Source of the DNA: Ciona intestinalis
Lineage: Eukaryota; Chordata; Ascidiacea; Phlebobranchia; Cionidae
DNA: 64,000 nucleotides
Direction of reading: 5' to 3'
Assembly (NCBI RefSeq): GCF_000224145.3
Contig: NC_020176.2
Coordinates: 1,976,867-2,040,866 of the forward strand
Below the pieces are notes generated by a model. The model had not been told where the DNA came from and ran no database searches. It saw nothing but the letters and a program-made list of their open reading frames with translations. This document shows, piece after piece, positions 50,040 through 60,475 of the stretch; position 1 is the first letter of the stretch; each line of letters starts with the position of its first letter. Both the position numbers and the translations under genes were made by a program.

Positions 50040-50440
50040 AAAACATGTAGGCTTAGGCATAATTTTTTTGAACAAATAACTCTCATGCATATTCTGCTGT
50101 ATATTTAACTCTCAGGCACAATCTGTTGTATTATGCCTGAGAGTTAAATACAACAAATTAGGCTTAAGAGTTAAGTAGTATCTACCGACCTTGGTATCTA
50201 CCCTACCGGTAGTGGTAGACACTAAAACATGTAAGTTAAGGCATAACTTTTTTTACATTGAACTCTCAGGCATATTCTATTGAATATATTTAACTCTCAG
50301 GCATAATACAACAAAATATGCCTGCAAATTGACTGAAATATTCAACAGAATATGCCTGAGAGTCAAATATCTAACAAATTATGCCTAAGAGTTAAATATA
50401 TATAATACATATATAAAAAAATATGCCTCAGCTTGCATGT
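50040..50440. repeat. Cluster of inverted AACTCTCAGGCATA motifs
   Basis: The 14-mer AACTCTCAGGCATA and its inverse, with variants, occur about ten times in both orientations in 400 bp. A unit GACACTAAAACATGTA-like is also directly repeated at 50035 and 50215, so a duplication is included. Confidence 0.75.
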
Positions 50441-50795
50441 TTTACTACTACCACCACAACTCAGCCAAAGAAGCGGAAATTCCCTTTTACCGACGTGACG
50501 CTTCGTTGCGCAAGCTTCTTGTGACTTCCTCGTGACCAAGAAGTAAACAAAAAAATAATTTGCCAAAATTATGTCGACCGAAGTATTGAGCAGATAAAAA
50601 ATATTGGTCATTTGCCTATGTTTTTTTAGGAACATATGTTTTTATTCTTGTGTAGACACAGAAGGGGGACTAAATACACAGGCCAATTTTGTTTACTCGT
50701 CACGCTTATGCAGTAATAGCACCTCTAGCACAGATAAGGATCTAAGGAACTCGCAAATTCGTATACCGATAACAACCAGTAATGTGCTTCTGGAG

Positions 50796-52481
50796 ATTTA
50801 AATGGTAATACTGCCGCTTGTGATCGGTGAAAGTTTTGGTCTCAAAATGTTTCTTACGCCTCCCTGATACACGCTGTGTATTTTTTAAAACAAAACTCGG
50901 GCGTTCGTGTCGAAAATTAACTTTGAAAATGCGCAAAAAAAAACATACTGCGTCACCGTAATTCGCCTGACTTGCGGGTAATTCTTTAGCTGGTGACCAC
51001 CTGAAATTTTGGTTTCAAAATGTTTAATAGGCCTCACTGATATATGCTGTCTAAAAAAAAACTCGTTCGTGTCGAAAATTAACTTTAAAAATGCGCGAAA
51101 ACATGCTTGTCACCGTACCGTAATTGATTTGCGTAAGGTTAACGATTTATTACGTCACAATCGCGATCTGTTACGTCACAATAGAGGTATTACATACGTT
51201 ACGGGACGTTATAATCTTGTTTTTTTCCCACTGTTTTAGCGTAAGAATCAAACGTAACAATACGCATTTTATGACGTAATTATTCAACCTTGGTTTAATT
51301 CATAATGGCTGGTGTGGAAAATACGGTGACGCTGCATGATTTCGCGCATTTTTAAAGTGCGTAAACACACCCCACGTCACTTTTATTTTTTATGGTAAAT
51401 TCATAAAGCGACTGTTTTATTGATTCCAAAAATACTTTGCTTATTAAAATTGGTCCAGTATAGGCGTAGATATTCGTCCTCACACAGTGATCTCTAGCGC
51501 TATCCTTTTTTTACTACGAGCTTCGTGATTGTGACGTAGGAACGTACTAGTCACGTGACTGATTCATTCGTAAAAGCGAAACCTGCGTTTTTTTGTGCTT
51601 TTTTTGCGTTTTTTGTTCTCTCGTTTTTCGCTAAAAACACTGCCTCTCGCCTTTCTGAGTGTTTCTGAATGAGAGCGGCCACGCTTCAACAATTTTGTGA
51701 CGTGATTTGTCACGTGGGTAGTACACTTCTCAATATTTTCGCCACGCAACTTTCAAATCAGTTTTATGAATTTCACGGTGTTTGACCTGGAATATCTTTG
51801 GTTATAAAGAACCGATTAAAACAAGTAAGGTGTCGTAGGAATTAGAAAAACACACTCTATCGATTGAAGCGATGTACATTTGAGTGTGTTTAGGCCTTTT
51901 AAAGTTAATTTTCGACACAAACGCCCGAGTTTTTTCAAAAAATATTTATACGGGTATCAGTGAGACCTAAGAAACATTTTAAAACCAAAATTTCAGGTGG
52001 CCACCAGCTAAACGCTAAAGGATTACCTGGCTTGCGTAAGGTTAACGATATTTTACGTCACAATAGCGATATGTTACGTCACAGTAGTGACATATTACGA
52101 ACGTTACAGCCCGTTATAATCTTGTTTTTCGCACTGTTTTATGCTAGGGAAAACCCAAAGCCCCAACCCTAACCCCTACTTTAACTCCAAACCCCTAAAT
52201 CCCCCAAAAACTAACAAATTACGTAATCTGTAACGTAGAAATCAAACGTGGTAATTCGCATTCTATGGCGTAATAATCTAACCTTTGTTTAATCCATGAC
52301 CGCTCGTGTGGAAAATACGGTGACGCAGCACGATTTCGCGCATTTTCAAACCTAATTTTCGACACGAACACCGAAGTTTTTTCAAAAAAATTATACAGCG
52401 GGTATCAGGGAGACGTTAGAAACATTTTGAGACCAAAATTTTCACTGGTCACCAGCGGCAGTATTACCAATTTAAATGGTC
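50796..52481. mobile_element. Nested inverted-repeat element (three layers)
   Basis: Outer arms start at TTTAAATGGTAATACTGCCG and end with the inverse CGGCAGTATTACCAATTTAA. A second arm pair starts at about 50987 (TAGCTGGTGACCACC) and ends at about 52009 (GGTGGCCACCAGCTA). The 553-bp element lies innermost. Segments around GTAAGGTTAACGAT and TTACGTCACAATAGCGAT are directly repeated at 51125 and 52035. Confidence 0.75.
51351..51903. mobile_element. Second copy of the TTTAAA-flanked element, 553 bp
   Basis: TTTAAAGTGCGTAAACACAC to TGTGTTTAGGCC and TTTTAAA. It shares almost the whole body with 44513-45025 (for example CCAGTATAGGCGTAGATATT, TAGTCACGTGACTGATTCAT) and is inserted inside another repeat. 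Confidence 0.8.
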
Positions 52482-52585
52482 TCAGGCAGAGTGGTTCCAA
52501 GTAAGCCAAAAAACTTTTTGTTGCGCAAAAAGTGTTACCCCAGAGCTCAGGATAGAAGTAAACACTATATATAGAGGGCGCCTAT

Positions 52586-52682
52586 GGTAGAGGGTGGAGA
52601 AGATGAGGCAACTTTAGCTACCAAATGAGACGAGAAAACAGATTGAAAAGGCTTCTTACCTTCCCCCACCCTACCATACTAA
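52586..52682. mobile_element. Short 97-bp copy of the same MITE family
   Basis: ATGGTAGAGGGTGGAGAAGA to CTTCCCCCACCCTACCATAC, with almost no interior left. Confidence 0.65.
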
Positions 52683-52689
52683 AAATAAT

Positions 52690-55010
52690 GTTTGAATGCA
52701 GATAAATTATAACTAGAGATCATATTGATCTAATGGATGAGCACGGTTTAAACTAATAATTGGTAGAGTATTAATTAGCACTTTTACTACAACGCATTTT
52801 ACGTGTTTTACAAACCGACTTCCAGCTAGTACGTTTTAATATCGCAACCCCTACATTTTTTTATAAAATCGACGCCACTTCTATTATATGTCAAATAAAC
52901 CGATTAGGGGCAATTTTGAATCCTTATTTAAACCAAACCAGTGCAATACAATGGATTTGTAATGAAAAAACATAAATTCGACAAAGAATACATAAAACAA
53001 TTGTGTATGTTAGCTTATTACTTAACTGCACATATATAGGCTAATAGTATTTTGTATACTACAACAAACAAAGAAGCATTTATATAAGTTGGCATAGGTG
53101 TCACTACAGCAATACTGAGCTGACAAGTAATTCCCTATTTTCAAAGCTGGGTTCACAAAGCCACATTATATGTTTATCCATGTGACCTGGTTCAGCTCAC
53201 AGATGTAAACAATTATTTGCATTAAATAGTTCACTATGAAACTCATTTGTATATATCAAAAAGTAAAACATGCTGTTATTGTATGATTACAATGTATTGA
53301 ATAAATCAATAGGTACAACCTCCTTATTGCATGGTAATACCCAAGAACTCTACCATTGCACAAAACAAAACGGTGATTTAGGATTGGCATCGTGATTCAC
53401 ATTTTAGCAAAATCTGAAATGACGTGATTAAAATGCATTTACAATCACAGCTTAAAACATAAATAAACTTCATTGAATAGTATGAATAGAGTAGGGTTTG
53501 GGCCCGATTGTTTCTGTAGATACTTAACAGCAGGTTAAAAGCTGTAGTGACCTTTAAAACCGAGGTGACAAAACACATCTCACTCTTGTTTTGAAAATTG
53601 GGGTGACAAGGCACCCTCGGAACCCCTAACTGAACGCCTTTGAATAGTGGTACATAAATATCATTGGGTATTATACTACTATAGTTAACTATTGTTTGAG
53701 AAATAACTAACACATGTTCGATTTCTTGTTGCTATGCATAGAAAACCATCTCTTTAACTTCTATGCTTTTCTTGAGTTTTCTCTGCGTAGTAGATTATAT
53801 AGCCTACAGAACACAATATGACTTACAGTGTATACAAGGCATAAATATTGGTACATGTCAGTCTTCGCGAAAACTACATTAACAACTTAAGTAACAGCAT
53901 CAACCTATGTAGGTAGTCAAACAATTCACTTGCCTGCTAGTGCTGTTATCAAGTGAAAGTATGTAAACATTGGTATATCGTTCAACTTTTGTTAAAGTGG
54001 CTTTGTTTAAGAACTCGTAATAAATTAATGCTTACCGCTATAAACACAACCGAGTATGGTCATTAAATAATCCGTAGTTCAATATATAATCTCTACAGTG
54101 CTGAGTATTAAGTACCAACCTCATTTCACGGTGTAACCTGTTCTTGGCACAATTGCCTGCTGTTAGTATTAACTGAATTTGTTTGTATAAAAGCAAGTGT
54201 ACCAACTTACGGTGACAATTTAACGACCAAACTATGATGTAAACGATTTACTAACCAGACTAAACGAAAACATAAACAGTGCAATACTCGATCGCAAAAT
54301 TGCCAGCGAACCAAAAATGAAAATCCTGAGTTCTATGTTATTTGGAGTTTGTAGGGGTAGTCCCGATAGAGTCTGCTAGACGGCCACTAAAAAGGCTAAT
54401 TAATCGCTAATTATGCGCAGTTTTAAATTTGAAAATTTAGTCTAAAATTTATAAACCTATTTTATGATTTGATTTCAATCAAGAGATTAAAGAGTAATGC
54501 TAGAATTAAGAATTTAGATTATTGCGGAAAAAAGTCACGAAAAAAACAACAACAAGAACAACTGTTCGACGAAAAAGGATCTATATGACCACTACCGTGC
54601 TCAGCAAGAGACAAATCTAATGCGTGAGCACGTTTAAAGCTAATAATTAGTATAGTATTAATTAACCCTTTTAGTACAACGGTCTACTACGCTCGATTAA
54701 TAACAAACCCGAAGTAAAATAAGTGCGGAAAAAAGTCTCGAATAAAACAACAACAACAACAAGAACAACTGTTCGACGAAAAAGGATCTATATGACCACC
54801 AACGTGCCCAATAAGGTGTAATTACTTTCAATGCGTCTCCTTCTTTGCCAATTGTTTTTTTTTTCTTGCAAGAAATGTAAGAATTCTTTCCGACATCGAA
54901 CCAAAACTGGTTGCCTAAATATTGAACGCGCTACCACCTTTGTCGCACGTAGAGGTCTTTCCGTTGTTGAAACACATTACGTTTCATGGTGAGTACATGA
55001 ATGGGCATTA
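52690..55010. other. Repeat-bearing intergenic DNA, no gene seen
   Basis: 52710-52800 and 54440-54810 are copies of dispersed repeats. 52900-54430 is unassigned; no exon chain with consistent splice sites was found. Confidence 0.5.
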
Positions 55011-55311
55011 AACGTTCGGGTGCACCCGGTGCCGTGATATATTCGTTTCGATTAATATATTTGTACCGAGCGCAATTGCGCATGTGCCTAGACGCTACTG
55101 CGCATGCGCATTCGGTCGGAACAAATACAATACGAGCTCTAATAAATACGTACCGACTAAAAAAAGTTCCGCGAAAAATATTACTTAATTTTTATTTTGT
55201 TTAAATTATTTTTGTTTTCGATTGGAATAACATATGCTAGTGACCTACATAGCTATAGGCGTAATAGTAACATTTTGCGAAAATACTGTATTTGAAAATT
55301 TAATATTCATA

Positions 55312-56655
55312 TAGTAGGGTGGGGGAAGATGGGACAATTTGTCAGACAAAACTTTTTTTTAATTTTTATTTTACTGACCCTCTTTTAATGATAATCAGGA
55401 AAATAAAGTTACAGAATTATTCGACAGTATTATCACAACTTTATAAAACGCCCGTCAAGGCTGATTACTGTTTTTAAATCGTAAAACAAATATGTAAAAT
55501 AGAAACAGTATACTTTGAACAGGTAAAAAAATTCGAAATAGTAAGGTGCTATTTTTTAATGCTCGTTAAATCATAGTAAAGCCGATGATTGTTTTTAGTT
55601 TGCGTGTGCGAATGGTTAAACTATAAGTTTCATAGCTTCATAAAACAACCTTGAATATTTCGTACAGTTTGATTTTATCTCATAAAACTAGTTTTTATAG
55701 TTTTGTAAAAAAACACTGAGTTATAGGCATGAAGAAAATAGGCAGGGGTCAATATGACTTTAATTTGAGGTAAAAACAACACAAAATATCGGTTTAACGT
55801 TATATATATGAAGTTTAAATGGCAAAGAAACTAGCACAGCCCGTTAAATTCGGTAGGTTAACTACAAGTTGCAGATTACTGCTAATGTAAATATATTTCA
55901 ATTTAGAGTCCCATCTTCCCCCACATTGTAGTTTTGTATGTTTTCATTGCCAAACTTTGAAAGTTTTGCTTTTAATTTAGTAATTTATACCTCAGGGAAT
56001 ATTTAACTATACTGATATAATAAAAAGATAATATTTTGAAAATATATTCGAAATTTGGTCATTTGCACTTGGCAATAATTTATGAAAAGTGTCTTGTGCC
56101 AAAAACAGAGTAGTAATACTCAATTTGTAGCAAAAATAAAACTTTACCAATAGTTTTAAACAGTTTTCTGTTATTACAAGTTTATATGCATTTGTAGGAT
56201 ACAATATTTATCCATTGATGTTTGAACAATACCCCTTGTCTTTCAAACAATACCAATTTTTATGCAATAATATAATGTATAGGTATAGCATGTCAAAACT
56301 ATAGCAGAAGGGCAAGAAAAAGAATGTTTAGACTTAATTTTCACGGCGTACAGTATTATTTCGTGTTATTTACGTATATTCCTATTTATAAATACACTTA
56401 ATAATCAAAATTAACAAAGTTTTTAAACTGTACCATCTTACCCTGTGTGTTTTCGAATTTGTAAAGTTTCACTTGTTGTGCGGATCGCTAAATAACTCCT
56501 AGTGTGTTTTATTATATTTTATTAAATTGGTGTCAAGTAATAAAGTAATGATAGTACTAATTCGTGGTATTATCCAAAAACCATCATCTATTTTGATTTG
56601 GGAAATATTTGGCAATATGTGCTTAAGCGTTCTATCTTCCCCCACCCTACTCTAT
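55312..56655. mobile_element. Large composite of the same MITE family
   Basis: Starts GTAGGGTGGGGGAAGATGGG, has an inner end CCCATCTTCCCCCACATTG at about 55910, and a final end CTTCCCCCACCCTACTC at about 56655. The part after 56330 is homologous to 4600-4800. Confidence 0.55.
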
Positions 56656-57534
56656 TATTCAAGGTATGACAATATTTTTTTATATTTAACACCCATCCCC
56701 GCACTTTTTTAAAGATAATAATGTTTTATTTTTAAGTATTACGTATAGCGCTATAACCTATTCAAAGCTGGATTGGTAGAAAATTCTATAAATAATTTAT
56801 ATTTTTTAATGACGAATATTAATATTTATAGTTATTATTTCTACAAATTTTTTAAAATTTTATTTTAGAATCGATATTGCTGGGGTCTAGTTAGTACAGT
56901 GCCCAAATTTTATGTTAGTAGCACGAGTAGAAGGTATCGAAAGTGGCCGCTATAATTTTTGTGTTCTAGGATCACCTTTGTCCACCAGCATCACTTGTAA
57001 ATTATACGTAAAATGTGATTTTTAAACTAACATAAAATAAGTTTCTTTGTGGTTCTTACTTTTTCTAGGCTACAAATAACATACCAACTCAGCTCTGCTG
57101 ACTTTAAGCATAAAAACTAAAGTTTTATCGTGGAAACGTCGTGTCTGGAACGTTTTCGACAGAGGGTCGTAATAAATTTGAACCGGGTGGTCATTGATAT
57201 TTGTTCCGACCTTCCGAAGCGTCTCAGCGTGTGCGCAATAGCGTCCGGTAAAAAATCTATAAATCGGGGAATCATCTAGCTGTTAATGAAATTTATTTCG
57301 TCTCTTCAAATTAAGTAGTGCAGATTAGGTAAACAGTATTTAATTAAACATGTTAACGTTTTTTTTAGAAGTTAAGTGTGCTTATACATAACCCGTAACA
57401 ATGTGAGGAGTCGGCATAGGCATAGGGTCCAGTGCGCGTCGTACGGTTTGAACATAGTACACTAAGTGTACTATATATATGGTATGAGTTCTGCGCTCCC
57501 AGACACCTACTGTGATCGTGAAATGAGGAACGTT

Positions 57535-57710
57535 GAATGAATGAATGAATAAAACTTACTTTATCCTCGCGTAGCCGGAAAACGACAGTCGTTATAACAC
57601 GGGTTTAATACCTCGTGCCAGCTTACGAGTCACAACGTATGTTACTTTGTGGGTGATTATTTTTTTAAGGATTTTTTTATGTATGACTAATAATTTGGAC
57701 AACCCAAAGT
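57535..57710 (-). mobile_element. SINE copy, 3' half
   Basis: Starts with the GAATGAATGAAT tail, then ACTTTATCCTCGCG and CCAGCTTACGAGTCACAACG; ends at GGACAACCC, lacking the tRNA head. Confidence 0.7.
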
Positions 57711-57771
57711 TAGTATAGACCAAGTTAGGAAACGGATTGTAAAACAACGAGTTTTGTTACCCATTGTCTCC

Positions 57772-57793
57772 GCGACTATGACGTCATAGTCGC
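57772..57793. promoter_or_regulatory. Perfect 22-bp palindrome containing a CRE
   Basis: The half site is GCGACTATGAC and the centre is TGACGTCA, followed by CGCCGCCATTACGG. No gene was recognised nearby. 57800-58620 is otherwise unassigned. Confidence 0.5.
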
Positions 57794-58627
57794 CGCCATT
57801 ACGGAGCCCACGGCATAGCATTTTATCATTGCTGGGTGCTGATTTTCGTTTAAATATTGCGATTTTTTAAAAACCAAGCACTTCTGCGCGTAAAAACGGC
57901 TTTCTACTAATGTTATATCTTATCACAATAATAAACCTCACAAAATAATCAACTTTTATTGAACACTCAATCGATTAAAGAGTAAAAAAACATAAAATAT
58001 CAAGTTTACTAACCAAAAACATAAAAGAACATGTTTAAAATATAAAAATACAAACAAAAACGCATAACATTACCATAAACTGGTGTATCTAGCTGCAGTT
58101 TTGCATGTAAATTGCCGTAATTTTACTTTTTGGCTCACAAACTTAACACGTATATACCCGGCAACGAAACTTATGGTATCTTTGCAAAATTTGCCTAATA
58201 CGAAGTGACATTGAGGAAAACAATACTGAGTTACTATTTTTGGTCCTCTGCTTGAATTAGTAAGCTACCGTTTCTGGGTTACGGGTCTTTATGAAATCGG
58301 AAAACGCGAACACCTTATCTGCTAGTACTTAAACAGTTTGGAGCTCCTGCATGTCCACTTATGTTGGATTATAAATGTAGTAAAGAATGGCTCTGTAGAT
58401 TCGTAGGTATGATCATATACTATTATGTAAACTAAGCTGATTGCTGCTAGTATTAATCGCTAACGTAAAGTACCCTGTTAAACCACACTGTACGCCGAAA
58501 ACCAGTCAAAATATTAATTTACTCCACATTAATTCCTATATTTAATATTATATCACAAGATTTATATTAGAAATTATATTTTAAATGTTAAAACAACCGC
58601 TATATGTGTTTTCTAGCTTTGTATCGC

Positions 58628-60192
58628 CATGGCCTACTCTATACACGGCCTAGGAATACACCGAAACTGCTCAGAAAATAAGAGGCCTATTGACGCGAAC
58701 AATGCCCATTATAATACATTGTTTCGTCACGGTTTCATGAATGGAATTTTGATTTTCAAAATGGAGTTTACAATCAGAGCAGTTGCAGGTCCGTTGTGTT
58801 CTTGGTGTTTGCAGTGGTTTTGTTAGAATAAGAACTTATTAAATCGATTAAACGAGGTAGTATTTTACGTAGAAGCTAGAAATAGTGTTTACAGCAGTTG
58901 TAGTCATTTTTGTACGCATAAATTACTGATTTAGGAGTCCTTTACTAAACAGTCATCTAGTATAGCTTTTTCCAACTGCTAGCGTACATTCAGATCGAGA
59001 TTAAACCTTGTTAAAACGACATTGAAACTAAAAAACAGTCATGTTGATACGACAGATGGGTTAGTTTAAGTTATAAAACATTGCTGAGGTATATCTAGAC
59101 AAATGACAATTTTAACATATTATAGTTATGTTATGTCGAACGTTTGATGTACAGCAACCTAATACTGTAGAAGCATGGCAAAGCTTTCGCTTAATGATAA
59201 ATGTTCTTATTTTTCATAGGCCTTATATACAGGTAGATACGTGTTATAAGTTTGTTGGATTAGTTAGTAGGTACAGAACCGAGGTGATATTGCAATTTAC
59301 AACATAGTCTGATACTGACACGGATTATTCCAGATTTAATCCTAAGGAGTGCCCAGCCAATACTATCAGTCATACATCAGGTCATACACTGCTTATAGCA
59401 TATACAGTTACTGTAAGTGTGTAATAGCTGTTTGCCGATCAGGATATGATACCATTACCAATATTACCATCATACTAATCTTGTGCACAAACCTCGATTT
59501 CACAAACATGTGGCGATGTGGGAGATGTGTTATATATTTCATGCAGTCAAGATAAAGGATTACTGACAAAATATGCATTAATGCTATGATTTTTATAAGA
59601 AACAAGCAGACTTTTAATATAATGATAAAGTTCAAGCCTTGCGCGATAAACTTGTGTTTTCTTCTGTTGTGTAGTATTCTATTTTTAAACCACTGCATTT
59701 GCAAGAAATAAAAGTGCACATTTCTGACATTAAAACATGTTATGCTTTCTATGATTAGGTTTAGATAATGTATTTGTCACTTATGATATGCCAGCCATCA
59801 GTACAGCATAAGAACATGTTAAAAACCACTTTCGTCCAAGCGAATATAATGTTCTTTATAGTTAAATGTGAAAATCAAGTGGCTTTACCGCGATTTCATG
59901 ATGTTTGAGCGAAACTAATCTTTGTTAAACGGTCACACAATATCAGTGGTGTGCAAAACTACGTGTACATTCATCAAACTTATATTATAACAACAAAAAG
60001 AATTAAAATTAACTACAAATGCAAATATACAGGCTCAAATTGTATTAATTTGAATTTGGTTGGAAAAACAAAATTCCATTCATGAAACCGTGATGAAACA
60101 ATGCATTATAATGGGCATTGTTCGCGTCAATAGGCCTCTTATTTTCTGAGCAGTTTCGGTGTATTCCTAGGCCGTGTATTGAGTAGGCCATG
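58628..60192. repeat. Long inverted repeat, arms of about 125 bp, 1.3 kb spacer
   Basis: Arms 58628-58755 and 60069-60192 are near-identical reverse complements (outer end CATGGCCTACTC, inner end GGTTTCATGAATGGAATTTT), with only a few mismatches. The spacer has no convincing gene. Confidence 0.8.
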
Positions 60193-60264
60193 CTGTTGCA
60201 TACCAATTTATTTTAAATAATTGGGAATTTACAACTGTTAACAATCATTATAACATGTTGTTTT

Positions 60265-60452
60265 ATTCACCTTATGCTCACTAGCAAGTTACCACATTTG
60301 AAACTTTTTGAGAATGGCTTCAAATTTAAGCAACCCATAAGTGGTCGGAGCAATTTCCGTAAAAAACGTCCACAATGGTAGCAGCGAGAAGCCCGGAACT
60401 CGTAACCCCTGGGTTAGACACGAGCGCGCTAACTACTTTGCCACGGTGCCAG
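60265..60452 (-). mobile_element. SINE copy, head-containing
   Basis: Reverse orientation; CAACCCATAAGTGGTCGGAG and the tRNA-like head GCGCGCTAACTACTTTGCC are recognisable. It lies just 3' of exon 60476-60640. Confidence 0.65.
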
Positions 60453-60475
60453 ACAAATGTTTACTAATAGCTTAC

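Noticed and set aside
53378..53713. Minus-strand open frame of 111 residues
   Set aside because: No recognisable motif, no signal of splicing, and composition like noncoding DNA.
59349..59719. Open frames inside the spacer of the long inverted repeat, as a possible transposase
   Set aside because: Short, low-complexity translations with no DDE, RT or other enzyme motif.
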